In this document: in pieces, positions 1 to 10,271 of the stretch
How positions within the stretch are numbered: the stretch's first letter is position 1
How the letters are laid out: each line of letters opens with the position of its first letter
NCBI GenBank assembly: GCA_965644295.1
Contig: CBFFRP010000086.1
Coordinates: 1 to 29,043, forward strand
DNA length: 29,043 bases
From: Paraphysomonas bandaiensis
Lineage: Eukaryota; Chrysophyceae
Reading direction: 5' to 3'
Notes under the pieces: model-generated
Database searches by the model: none
Told to the model about the DNA's origin: nothing
The model's input: the letters and a program-made list of their open reading frames with translations, nothing else
Program-made: the position numbers and the translations under genes

Positions 1-539
1 GAAATGTGATTGCAGTTGTCATGAAATGTGCTTGCAATTTTTGTGGATTCGAAGATTGTCATTTTTGGGTGTTTGTGGCTCGAAAATCGGCGATTTTCTG
101 CAATTCTCAAAAATTGGGGATTTTTGGGTTTTTTGGGACTCAAAAATCGGAGGTTTTTGGAAAAGACCTATTTAGGCGTATTTCAGGGGGTTTTTGACTA
201 TAAACGATGTAGGATATGAATCGTATGTAGTGTAGTACATGTTTGAGCATATTGTACGGTTGTGGTTGCATTCAATGTCCTGTGTATGAGGAGGAGTCTT
301 TAGACTAGGGGTCTGTCTTTCGTTTTGCTTGTAACTTAGTTTTTAATAATAATTCTCTATGAAATTAACATAGTTGGTTGACTGATCTGTCTATTGGGAG
401 CTTTAGATTGCAGGATACAGGGGAGCTTGTGTTTCTGGCTGTTGGTTTCTTAAAGAGTTATTATTATAGCATTCTGTTTTGTTGTTTCGATAAACAACCA
501 TTTCATATCTTTTCAGTGATCTTAGGTTGCAAGACCTGA
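1..539. repeat. Low-complexity T/G-rich intergenic DNA
   Basis: There is no supportable gene here. The first 40 bases hold two rough copies of a GAAATGTG...TGCA(A/G)TT motif. Bases 60-200 are dominated by runs of TTTTTGGG alternating with CTCGAAAATCGG-like words. Positions 82-98 form a palindrome, GAAAATCG-G-CGATTTTC. The open frames are short and overlap each other, as expected of simple sequence. The stretch may be decayed flanking sequence of the Copia fragment that follows, but no LTR boundary is visible. Confidence 0.5.
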
Positions 540-998
540 GTTGTTCATAGAACGCTTGCATCCATTTGCAACTCGGGCCTACCACCCAACTTCTGGGAAC
601 AGGCTATGTCCACCGTCACGCATATGAAAAATCGCCTGCCATGCGCCACTGCAAAGGGATTCATATCACCGTATCAGTTCATCCACGACGAGGCCCCCGA
701 TTTATCTTACGCCAGGATTTGGGGCTGCAAATGCCATACATTCATAGACAAGTCTCAGAGAAGAAACGATTGGTCTCCACATAGCCATATTGGGTACTTC
801 ATGGGATACCAAGAAGATGGACCAGGGTACGTCATATATGTACCTTCACTCAAGGACTTCGTAATCTCAAGTCACGTCTTTTTCAATGAGTGCATCCCCG
901 ACGTCAAGGAAAACTACTACGCTGAAATCGAATCATCACTGAGAGAAGAAAATTCAGAGAATCGAACGAACCGATTTACACAGTGCTACTATATATAA
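540..998 (+). mobile_element. Ty1/Copia retrotransposon fragment, end of integrase and linker to reverse transcriptase
   Basis: A single open frame without its own start runs from the stop codon before 540 to the TAA ending near 998. The translation begins with a typical end of an integrase core (GLPPNFWEQAMSTVTHMKNR, 576-635). It continues into the conserved Copia linker: an 'RIWGCKCHTFI' block near 711, a 'GYFMGYQEDGPGYVIYVP' block near 790-846, and 'VISSHVFFNE' near 861-890. In intact elements this linker precedes the reverse transcriptase. Here the frame ends shortly after, and no gag, protease, reverse transcriptase, RNase H or LTR can be recognised. It is therefore a truncated relic. 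Class assignment is firm; lineage within Copia is not. Confidence 0.85.
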
Positions 999-1730
999 AC
1001 ATGGATATCTGATGCTTAGATATATATGTCAGTATTTTTCTATATTGTAGTGTCGTCTGCAATTATAGTCGGTATTGGTGACGTCATAGCTACCACACAC
1101 ATACATAATTTTGATGAAGATAATCTTAATAATAGTAAGAAGTAAGAAGAACGTTGTGATTAGAATGCAAGAGTGATGAGCAATGAACGCAGCAATTGAA
1201 GAAGTGAATATTGATGTAAAAAATAACTATCACGTGCAACGGAAGAATTAGATATATAACTAGTAACAACTCACAATGACGATCGTTATAGTGACGATCA
1301 TGAATCTTCAACAGATATCGTTTATTTTATTCAATTTGTGGTTTGTGATAGGTTTCATTGAACAGTATAAGTCACATATATAGTCGTATATTAGGAAGGA
1401 TCTTTGTAATATTGCACTTGTTAATCACACCTAGTAATATGAGAGAGATGAAAGTTACACAAGAAAAGAATTTCTCTTTGATATTGTTATAACACTAAGC
1501 ATGTCTGTTATGGAAATGACAAGATACTCAAAAGGTTTATACATTGTTTGCAAAGCAGTTGCTTGAGCTAAATCTGAAGGAAGCACATTGTACAGAAGAT
1601 AAATAGAAAGTGGCAAAGATATCCGGTAGTTTTCTCGTAACAAACACCTCTTTAGCAGCCGTATTATTCGTGTTACATAACCAAATTTCTAACAACTTCA
1701 AACAGGAATACCTACTTGGAAATCATACAG
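999..1730. other. Intergenic region, no gene seen
   Basis: This AT-rich stretch lies between the Copia relic and the 3' end of SART1. Short open frames occur on both strands, but none shows a domain, a plausible splice partner or compositional bias. Part of it is probably the SART1 3' untranslated region, and part may be remaining retrotransposon sequence. Confidence 0.4.
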
Positions 1731-4667
1731 TTACTTGTGCTTACTACTGCCTTTCACATTAGATTTCGATTTCTTTTGTGCTATAGATGCCGCCAACTGT
1801 GCAGCCGATGTCGCAGATGAAATACCACCCTACAATATCCCATACCCCGTTATATTGTACCAAAAATATATAATAACTACCGACCTGGACAGTGATGTGT
1901 GCTTTCCCGGTGGCCTCTTGTGCTCTTGTAAGAGACAGCATTGTCCCCTGATCTGCAGATACACCACCGCGGGAAGACGATGACTTAGCCTGATTTTCAT
2001 ACTCCTGAAGAAGAAATGGCTTTAATTGACAAGTACAACACAGGCATCCCCACTCACCCTGTTTCTTTTTTCCTTCTTCTTTGTACCTGGGCCGAAGCCA
2101 TGGAATCTGTAACTGATCTGTCGAAACGCCTCTTTCTGAGTAAGCTTTCTGCCTTTCTCGTCACGATACTCCAGCTTCACGCCAAAGTCTTTACTAGAAG
2201 GGTCGATATCTCTAGTGTCCTTCGCACGACCGGCGAGCTCCTCTTTGCGGTTAAGGTCGCCTGTACCCTTAAGCATTTGTAATGTCGCTGCCATGCCCTT
2301 GAGAACAGGCTGTTTGTGTAGAAACTCAAGTTGGTCATCTTTTTCTTCGTCACTCTCTTCTTGATTACGGGTTTCTCCTTTTGACTCAGACCAGCCCCCC
2401 TCCATTTCCATTCCACTATCCCTCTCTACATCTACCCATTTCGAAGTAACCTTTCGGTCTTCCTCATCGTCTTCACTTCCCTCCTCAACATCCATATCCT
2501 TTAGGGCAGCCTCAGCCCTGGATCTAGCTTTCTCGTGCAGACGAGCCTGCAGACGAGTGGTGAATTCCGTCGTGCTCGTGAATACAAGGGTGCCATCTTT
2601 CTTGCGACCCTCTGCATCCAGTGCATCTGCGTCGTCTAAACCCGCAATACCAGTCATCTCTACTGTGTCACCATAATTAGTCCGTTGGCCAGCATCCTTG
2701 GATTTATCTTTTTCAGCCAGTCGTCTTGTGCGTTCTGCCACCACCACTGATGCTGCATCATCAGTTTGAGCTTCTGATCGCTGCTTCTCCTTGTTTTTCA
2801 GCAGTGCTATCCGTCTAGCCCGAGCCAGAGATTCTGAAATATCAGCATCATCTTCCTCGATGTCTATCTCCCCACCACCAGTAGCACTGGCAGCACGACT
2901 CTTCTCTTCCGCTGCGCGCACAGCGGCGTCATATGCCGCCCGCCGCTTACCCTCTTCCTCCATAATTTTTTCCCTACCACTTGCACCGTCCCGCCGGCCC
3001 CGGTGTAATCTCTCACCGTTACCCGAATCTTCTTCTTCGAGCTGAGCCTCAAGTTCCTCGATAAGACTACTACTGGTGCTCTCCTCTTTCTTTCGAATCT
3101 TCCGTTTTTTCTTTCGATCTTTTTTTGGCTTGGCGAAAGAAGCAAATTCAGCAGTTGTTAAATACTCTGCCATCTCTTTTGTGTCCACCTTAAGAGACTG
3201 TGGAATCGGTTTGTCACTACTAGAAATATCCATTGCCCCCTCATCGGTGGTCATCCCCTCCCCTGTCTCACCGAGCATCATTTTGGGTCCTGCTTTCTTT
3301 TCCTTGTCATACTGGGGGAGGATGGATGGGCGTGTACCAGGCACAACTCCCTCCTCAAATTCAGCGTCATCATAGCCAGCGTAAACTGGCTGTCTCGCCC
3401 GCTTGATCTGCTTTTCTCGTTCTGCCCGGCGTTCCTTCTCCGCCAAGTTAACATTCTCCAACACATCGCCTTCTTCATTGACTCCAAGTACTTTCCCGTC
3501 CTCGTCCGTGTTGAGAATAGAAGAGTCGGCCAGGGTCAACACCACCTCCTCTCCAGTTGAGAAGTCGTCAGTTCCGTGCATTACAGATAGCCCTTTCAAA
3601 TCCGCAGACGCATACATTACCTGAGATAAATAATTAGTGCTAGTGTAACTGATATTAGACCCGAATCAAATACCACGAACCTGCGATACATTTGCTTCCT
3701 CCTCTTCCTGTAACCGCTTGGCCGCTAGCTCTGCCGCTTGCTTGGCTTTCTCTTTTTCTGTTAACTCTTTACGCCGACTCCTCATCACCCATGCCGCGGC
3801 ACTTGAAAGACCCTCCTCATCTGCCTCACCAAGAGTTTTTCCATCTAGTTTTTCCTTTAACAAACGCTTGTTTTTCGCCTTCTCAATACGCTCCTTTAAT
3901 TCTGCTTGCTCTAATTTCCTACAACCAAAACGTATGTGACATTTAGCATACAGCGTATATAATACCTACTTTTGTTGCTCCTTGAAATTGTCCACGGCTT
4001 GCTGCAACTTAGATGGTTTGTCCGTGGTCAGAGGTTTCAGCCCTAATAGAGCTCTAATTCTGTTCGTTTCCTCGACAGAGCACGATATTTCACCGTTGCT
4101 CTCTGTAACTGCAGCCTTGATTTCATTTGTATCACTAAGATTTGTTTGTGTTTCCCTGTAATTAGTTGGTTCCTCATGCTGACGCTCCTTTGATGCTAAA
4201 ATTCGGTCTGAGGATCCTGAGGTAGCAGGTCCAGTCCGCTGTTCCCTTGATGCTGATCGCGACCTATACCGATGTCCCCTCGATGCAGAACGACTATCCC
4301 TCGATGCTGATCGCGACCTCTTGCGTCGACGGTCCCTCGATATAGAACGACGGTCCCTCGAAGCAGAGCGACTATCCCTAGATTCTGATCGAGACCTCAT
4401 GCGTCGACGATCCCTCGATACAGAACGACGGTCCCTCGATCCCGATCGCGATCTCCTGTAGCGACGACCCCGTGATATTGACCGTGCATCCCTTGATCCT
4501 GATCGCGACCTTTTGCGCCGACGGTCCCTCGATACCGAGCGGGAACTAGACCCTGATCTAGATCGTCTGCTGCGTGACCTAAACAGCATTATCATACATA
4601 TGGTGGTGATATTTAATTCAATGATTTATACGCACCGTCTGCTTCGTTTTCTAGACGAACTTGGCAT
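1731..4667 (-). CDS. SART1: SART1/Snu66 family U4/U6.U5 tri-snRNP protein
   Basis: Known SART1/Snu66 proteins belong to the U4/U6.U5 tri-snRNP and are needed to form the active spliceosome in the nucleus. Six exons read cleanly: 4667-4636, 4578-3970, 3918-3681, 3620-2058, 2004-1885 and 1829-1731 (stop TAA). All introns are GT-AG and 51-60 bases long, giving 886 codons plus stop. Residues 1 to about 125 are an Arg-Ser domain of repeated SRDRRS-type units. An 'ALLGLKPL' block, a charged coiled coil ('AAWVMRSRRKELTEKEKAKQ') and 'DLKGLSVMHG' follow. The C-terminal signature includes 'DEKGRKLTQKEAFRQISYRF' (exon 4) and 'LSLTRAQEATG' (exon 5). The length suits the family. The start is the first ATG giving an RS-rich exon 1 and an in-phase junction. 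Family assignment is secure; exact ends are inferred. Confidence 0.93.
4230..4578 (-). repeat. Degenerate tandem repeat encoding the Arg-Ser domain of SART1
   Basis: The DNA repeats units of roughly 24-45 bases built on TCCCTCGATxxxGATCGCGACC (as read on the plus strand). They encode serial SRSxSRDRRR/SRDxRSxSRDRRR blocks. Unit borders are blurred by substitutions, so this is an old or partly homogenised array rather than a fresh expansion. RS domains are phosphorylated interaction surfaces in splicing factors. Confidence 0.8.
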
Positions 4668-5300
4668 TATTATATGATTCTGCTGCACCAGTGAACAGTC
4701 ACTTTGCCCGCTGTAGTCTAGTCAACACTTACTATTGACTGGGGTTAATAGAATGTGATATATACACAGGTAGTTAGAGGAGATGCATATATATATATGT
4801 ATGTGTGTGTTGCTTCTAGTATATGTATGTATATGTACAGTATGTATAGGCTCCTGCTGCTGTATGTTTGGTGGTGTTGTATTTTAAGTACACAGTATTC
4901 TGCTGTAGGCTGCATTGTTTTTTAGAAACCAATACCCCGTATTTTTGTCACTATATTTTGTCATGAAAATCCAGATGTTCCAGTATATATGTTCGAAAAA
5001 TAGGGATATCTACATATCTACTGTATAAACATGTACACCTATTGCAGATTTGAAACCAGAAACCAGCTAATCTCTAGATAAATATCTGGATCCAAGAAGA
5101 AGGAAAGCAATTTATTCTGGAGCATATACAGAGTACAGCACTACATCATATGTATGTACATACGTACACATACAGCACCAGTATGCCATATACAGTCTCT
5201 ATATTCGTATCGTATCTGCTCATACTGTGTATATATGGCACTATTAATAGTTAAAGTGGTGCAGTTTCATACCCATCTCAATATAACTATCAAGTAAACG
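4668..5300. promoter_or_regulatory. Divergent intergenic region between SART1 and VTA1, with TA/TG microsatellite
   Basis: The two genes point away from each other across 633 bases, so both promoters must lie here. A degenerate (TA)n/(TG)n/GTAT-rich stretch covers about 4783-4850. A CATATGTATGTACATACGTACACATAC stretch lies near 5148-5175. No core-promoter motif can be assigned with confidence. Confidence 0.45.
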
Positions 5301-6559
5301 ATGCCGGTTATTATTCCCCCAGAATTGAAGCCTATTTCACCTTATATCCGAAGAGCTGAGGAGGTGAACATCTAACTACTTCATATGTATAGGTGTTAAT
5401 GGTGGAGTGTTTTGATATTTCAGCTCGAAAGGGACACAAGTAATCCAGATCACAAGGATATTGCATATTTTTGTCGTGCCTATGCTATGGAGAAGGCAAT
5501 GGAACTCAGAGCTCAGTGCTCCAGTGGTGATGTGGATCAATTCTTAATGACACTGATGACCGAATTAGAGAATACTAAAGCCTCTCTTCCACCTGGATTA
5601 TCCAGTCGCGGAAAGGTGCATATTATATTTGTTTTTGCTTTATAAGCTTTGATAGTGTCGTAGCCATTGTGTGAGAGCTTCGCGTTGTCACTATTCACGA
5701 GGGCTGACGAAGAAGATCGGGCAGGAGTTGCGAACAAAGAAACCGCCCGCATGTTCTATAATGGTAGTTAGAGTGTATGTAGCATATCGCCTACTTATAT
5801 ATATTTTAGCGTCATCATTTTTCGATATACTGAAGCAGTTTGGTGACGTTGATGAGGAGGTGTAATCCAACTTTCTCATATAACTTTCTCTTTAACAGTG
5901 TGCTATATAGATGGAAAATAAAAACAAGTACTGCAAGTGGAAGGCCACAGATATAATGAAGGCTCTTAAGGAAGGCCGAAAACCAACTCCTGGTGGCTAT
6001 GGGGAGGTTATATCTTTCGTTGAATGTAGTGTACTAGTGACATATTTTTGAGTAGGATGGTACTGGAGAGTCTGGTTCTACTGCTTCTGGTAGTGAATCT
6101 ACCCCAATTGAAGTTGATCCACCGAATTTTCCCCCTTCTGCTCCTACGCATAACCCAAATGAACGACTTTCTCTTGATGCCATTCCTCGTGCTCCCGGCC
6201 AGATCTCACCTGCTCCCCAGAATATATCTGCCCCTTCACAGGCAAACGACATTCCCTTTTGTCCACCACCCACACAGCAGCCGCAGTTTCCCCAGTACAC
6301 CCCACCTGCATCAAATTCATCCACCTTTTCAGCTAATACCGGAGTGACTACTTATAAGCCACCACCGAAAGCCAATAATATGGACATCAAATCCAAGGAC
6401 GCTCTTGAGCTTTGCGCCTTCGCTATGACTGCACTGAAGGTATGTTGTTGTTGTTCGTGTGTTGCTCTCTTGTAATGTAACAGTACTATGTTGCAGCATA
6501 AAGAATTGGAATTGGCAAAGGATAGATTACGCGAAGCGCTGAAAAGACTTGGGGACTAG
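5301..6559 (+). CDS. VTA1: VTA1/LIP5, regulator of the ESCRT-III ATPase VPS4
   Basis: VTA1/LIP5 binds and stimulates VPS4, the AAA ATPase that disassembles ESCRT-III on endosomes. Seven exons join in phase: 5301-5363, 5424-5615, 5664-5763, 5810-5859, 5911-6006, 6056-6439 and 6497-6559 (TAG), giving 315 residues. Introns are 46-60 bases and GT-AG. The N-terminal Vta1 domain (about 1-167) shows 'PPELKPISPYIRRAEE', 'DIAYFCRAYAMEKAMELR', 'RADEEDRAGVANKETARMFY', 'FFDILKQFGDVDEE' and 'KYCKWKATDIM', all family landmarks. Residues 168 to about 275 are a Pro/Gln/Ser-rich linker. The last 40 residues ('DALELCAFAMTALKHKELEL' through 'ALKRLGD') form the helical C-terminal domain that contacts VPS4 in known homologues. 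Length is typical. Exons 3 and 5 begin right after in-frame stops, which fixes their acceptor sites. Confidence 0.95.
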
Positions 6560-7224
6560 TGTAATTAGTGTAGTTCATTTTAGCTATTAACTAGCTACTG
6601 TCGCTGATATATACAGCGAGAACTCAGTTTGTCGAGTATCTATAGTGAGAAAATACTACTTATGATTAATAACTACTTAACTGACAAGTCCACACTGGTA
6701 CTTCTAGTGACTTTTCCTACAGTATTATTTATTCGTATTCACAATATCTTTGCTAAATATTGTATCTCGGTTTTTAAAATCATATGATACATGATAGTAC
6801 TCCGGCCCAGCCAGCCACGATGAGCGACTCAACCGATTTCGTAATGAGGAACTAACTTCGAATACTAGATAGAAGAAATGCACTTATTATCACCCAAATC
6901 TCATATTCTCCGTCTCAAGTGAACTAATGATGGCCGCGGCGATACCTGTTACATGTACGTTCAGAGCCTAATTGTTATAATTGTGCAACTACGCTGGCTG
7001 TGTCTTTTAACAGCATATTAGAAGGAAATGGAGTGCTTAAAATATTTAATAACGTCTAACTAGCACCAAGTTGTGATATCAAATTATCCAATTGTATAAA
7101 GTAAGTATAAACGTATTAAAAACATGCGGTAGCATTCGTTATAGACAAGGTAAAGTACTCCACAAGAGAACGACATAGCTTGTGGTTTTAATCATACACT
7201 CAATTATATAACTCTATATAACAA
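6560..7224. other. Convergent intergenic region, no gene seen
   Basis: This is 665 bases between two converging genes, holding only AT-rich sequence with many stops in all frames. It presumably contains both 3' untranslated regions. I see no repeat, RNA gene or transposon end. Confidence 0.4.
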
Positions 7225-7515
7225 TCATAACGGTTTGTTTTTGTTGAGCCTTTCAATCTCAGATCGGAGGTCAGAAATTTCTTTTTCCTTTCTATCTAAT
7301 TCACGAATTGCCGTATTATAAAGCGTTATCATATTCTCCTCAACTTGAGACTTTTCGATACAAAGTAAACGCAATTGTTCTTTATATTCGTTAGTTTCAG
7401 CAACTAAAGCCTTGTTTTCTTTCATTACAGATTTTACTCTCTCTTGCAATAATTGTGCCTCTGCTGTTTTCGCTTTGGTTTCAAGATCACCATACAAGTC
7501 ATCTTCTTCATCCAT
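7225..7515 (-). CDS. Small acidic-N-terminus coiled-coil protein, possibly FLASH-like
   Basis: This is a single-exon frame of 96 residues starting at an ATG followed by 'MDEEDDLYGDLET'. The rest, from about residue 16, is one predicted long coiled coil with heptad leucines ('SVMKENKALVAETNEYKEQL', 'NTAIRELDRKEKEISDLRSE') and ends in a basic 'NKNKPL'. The layout, an acidic aromatic-leucine motif before a coiled coil ending in an 'RELDRKEKEISDLR' block, recalls the N-terminal part of FLASH/CASP8AP2, which acts in histone pre-mRNA processing. That resemblance is from memory of the family and is weak: coiled coils match many proteins by chance. The gene shares a 374-base divergent spacer with the helicase. 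That it is a real gene is likely from clean start, composition and length; its function is unknown. Confidence 0.7.
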   Translation of the reverse strand: MDEEDDLYGDLETKAKTAEAQLLQERVKSVMKENKALVAETNEYKEQLRLLCIEKSQVEENMITLYNTAIRELDRKEKEISDLRSEIERLNKNKPL

Positions 7516-7889
7516 GTTGCCTACTTTATCCTAATCGTATCTAGAAACAGTTGATCCTCTCTGTCGTATCAGTTAAGTCTCTTAAACACACACACACAGC
7601 ACGTCACACACGACTAGGAATTCCTATATTAAACAGCTGCCTGTACTTGTCTTCAAATACACTGTATAACTCTGTATTCTCTCATACGGATATCTACAGA
7701 TTCATTCATAGGATGAACAGTTGCTGTGTGGTCCTCCTGTATTCTGTATTGATTGGCTGGCTGTGGATGGTTTGTCCACATATCAGTTAGGCTGCACACA
7801 CTGATGGCCATTTAATTATACAGTGAGATGATCTCCACATAAGTCCATCAGCACATAATTCTAATATATAACTTCATTAATAGAACAAG
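7516..7889. promoter_or_regulatory. Divergent intergenic region between the coiled-coil gene and the helicase
   Basis: This 374-base spacer must hold the promoters of both genes. It includes a short (CA)n run near 7586-7600 and AT-rich sequence just before the helicase start. No specific element is recognised. The helicase start context (AACAAGATGGG) fits a good eukaryotic initiation site. Confidence 0.4.
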
Positions 7890-9632
7890 ATGGGAAAAGA
7901 AAGTAAGAAAGAAAAGAAGGTTGAAAAGGTGGGGAAGAAAGCAAAGAAAACATCAGTAGAAGCTGAGAATGATACAGTAATAGTTAAAGAAAAGAAAGAG
8001 AAGAAGGAAAAGAAAGAGAAGAAAGAGAAACGCAGTAATGATGAAGGTGAAGAGAAACCATCAAAGAAAGTCCGTGTTGCTCAAGATGCGACTCCTCTTC
8101 TTAATATTCAGAGCAATGAACCTGATATGTCGTTAATCCGTGAACGCAGAAGAACCCGGTCCATGTCCGATGCAGAGGATACAAAATTAGGCTCTATGTC
8201 CCCTGAAGAATTCCGCAAGTTGAATCAAATTACAGTTTTGTGTTCTTCTGGACAGTACGAATGCCCACCACCCATGTCTACTTTTTCTTCGACTCCATTC
8301 CACCCTCCTATCAGACGATCTCTGGATGCAGCGGGGTTTACTCACCCCACACCCACTCAGGCTCAGGCCTGGCCAATCGCTTTAGAAGGACGTGATGTTA
8401 TAACTGTTGCTAAAACAGGAAGTGGAAAGACCTGTGGTTTCTTGTTACCTGCCTTTCATCGCTTAATCACAGCTAATGCGGGGCGTCGTCGTGGCCCCCC
8501 AGCTATCCTCGTGCTCGCACCTACCCGTGAGCTTGCCTGTCAGATTGAACAAGAGGCAATAAAGTTCGGTCGATCATCTAATATGCGCTCCGCATGCTGC
8601 TATGGTGGCTCTCCCAAAGGTCTTCAAATCCGCAAATTGCAGCAAGGCATTGAAGTGCTTATCGCAACTCCTGGACGACTGAATGACCTCCTAGAAATGA
8701 AAGTCGTTGATTTGAGTCAGGTGTGCTTCCTCGTGTTGGACGAGGCGGACCGTATGCTTGATATGGGTTTCGAGCCTCAGATCCGAACGATTATTGCAAA
8801 GGTACCTACCGAGAGACAATCAATGATGTTCACGGCCACTTGGCCGAGGGAAGTGCAGACTCTTGCTAGAGAGTTCTTAAACCGGCCGGTCGAGATTCGC
8901 TTTGGTGATGTCAACTCTCTCAATGCAAACAAAGCAATAACTCAGGTTATAAAAATGGTTGCTGAAGGGGACAAAACTGATGCACTCAAGGAAGTTTTCA
9001 AGGAGATTAATCCCGAGGGAAATCCGATGAAGGTACCCAAGACAATCATATTTGTTTCCCGTAAGAGCGCCTGTGATAACATGGCGAACGAGCTCTGGAA
9101 TGCTGGGTATGCAGTGGATGCATTGCACGGCGACCGCCAACAATTCCAACGAACAAAGGTTATGGATCAATTCAAACGCGGAAGTCTGCGTGTTTTAGTT
9201 GCGACTGATGTGGCGGCTCGTGGTCTTGACGTAAAAGATATCGAGGTAGTTATCAACTATGACTTTCCTGGAGGTGTGAATGGCGTTGAGGACTATGTAC
9301 ATCGTATTGGTCGTACGGCAAGAGGAGGCGCAGAGGGAAAGGCATACACTTTCTTTACGAGGGATGATAGCAAACGAGCGGGACAATTGATTGGGGTTCT
9401 GCGGAGGGCGGAACAGGAAATTCCAGAAGAATTACAAGCGATGGGATCGAGAGGTGGAGGCTTTGGTGGTGGAGGCTACGGTCGTGGAGGAGGTAGAGGG
9501 GGATGGGGAGGGAGAGGTGGAGGGAGAGGACGTGGTAATTATGGGGGAAGAGGTGGTGGAGGAGGGTATAGCTATGGTAGAGGTGGGGGATCCAGGTCGG
9601 GATTTGGAGGTAGGGAGCAACGTAAATGGTAG
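7890..9632 (+). CDS. DEAD-box ATP-dependent RNA helicase, Dbp2/Dbp3 (DDX5) group, with RGG tail
   Basis: DEAD-box proteins use ATP to unwind or remodel RNA. This intronless gene encodes 580 residues with every core motif: Q motif around F150-Q157, motif I AKTGSGKT (174-181), PTRELA (211-216), TPGR (260-263), DEAD (284-287), TAT in place of SAT (315-317), ATDVAARGLD (438-447) and HRIGRTARGG (471-480). The first 60 residues are extremely lysine-rich (KEKKEKK repeats, reminiscent of yeast Dbp3 and plant RH5, nucleolar ribosome-biogenesis helicases). Residues 520-580 are a Gly-Arg RGG tail as in Dbp2/DDX5. The mixed ends leave the choice between Dbp3-like and Dbp2-like open. The lack of introns contrasts with several neighbours. 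Confidence 0.95.
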   Translation: MGKESKKEKKVEKVGKKAKKTSVEAENDTVIVKEKKEKKEKKEKKEKRSNDEGEEKPSKKVRVAQDATPLLNIQSNEPDMSLIRERRRTRSMSDAEDTKLGSMSPEEFRKLNQITVLCSSGQYECPPPMSTFSSTPFHPPIRRSLDAAGFTHPTPTQAQAWPIALEGRDVITVAKTGSGKTCGFLLPAFHRLITANAGRRRGPPAILVLAPTRELACQIEQEAIKFGRSSNMRSACCYGGSPKGLQIRKLQQGIEVLIATPGRLNDLLEMKVVDLSQVCFLVLDEADRMLDMGFEPQIRTIIAKVPTERQSMMFTATWPREVQTLAREFLNRPVEIRFGDVNSLNANKAITQVIKMVAEGDKTDALKEVFKEINPEGNPMKVPKTIIFVSRKSACDNMANELWNAGYAVDALHGDRQQFQRTKVMDQFKRGSLRVLVATDVAARGLDVKDIEVVINYDFPGGVNGVEDYVHRIGRTARGGAEGKAYTFFTRDDSKRAGQLIGVLRRAEQEIPEELQAMGSRGGGFGGGGYGRGGGRGGWGGRGGGRGRGNYGGRGGGGGYSYGRGGGSRSGFGGREQRKW

Positions 9633-10271
9633 TTTGGCGTATTCTATCGAATGAGTTTACTTATATAGAGTATAAGGAACTGATATATTTTGTTTGCCAG
9701 TTCGAATCAACGTTATGTGATAATTATTACCAGTGATGATAATACTTTAGCATAGGTACTCTGCTGTATTCTTTACAATATAGTTAATTAATGACAATGG
9801 AAGTTAAATGAGTCACAGAGATAGAGTATTGTGAAATTTGTATGGGTTTACAGTGGCAATGTGTAAGGCTCTATCCTTGAATTGCGGTTTCATTGAATTG
9901 ATACTAGAATCCTTTGTGCATTCAATTCCTTTATATGTTATTGGTGATGCAAGTTTTTCCCTTGGTTTTCAGTGTAGTTTGTAGGGCAGTGTACTTGCTG
10001 AATTATCTGCGGAGAGATAATAGTATATTTTGACGATATGGGTGTTGGGGATTGCTGCTATGCGTAAACATGCCTTCATTCCTACATTTGCTATAGTAGT
10101 TTCTAAATTGTGTATTTCATTTTTCACTGACATAAAGAATACCAACTAGCATCCAGTAACAAAAATTAATATCAAGTTTATATATTATAGTGCTATTAAC
10201 TTGTTTGACAGGAGGTTATCTGTGGTATTATACAATATATGCATTTCCCATAATACATCTCTTGTGCTATC
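9633..10271. other. Convergent intergenic region, no gene seen
   Basis: This is 639 bases between the ends of two converging genes. It is AT-rich with no open frame worth calling. A GGTTCGAA-like word near 9700 was considered as a tRNA B box and rejected. Confidence 0.4.

Noticed and set aside
1735-1983. 82-codon plus-strand frame opposite the end of SART1
   Set aside because: It overlaps SART1 exons 5-6 and introns in antisense and has no domain; the SART1 C-terminal motifs on the minus strand explain the sequence.
3278-3487. Overlapping short frames on both strands within SART1
   Set aside because: They are shadows of a charged, Glu/Lys-rich coding exon; the SART1 frame accounts for the region.
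9690-9720. tRNA B-box-like word (CAGTTCGAATCAACG)
   Set aside because: No matching A box, acceptor stem or anticodon arm can be built around it.
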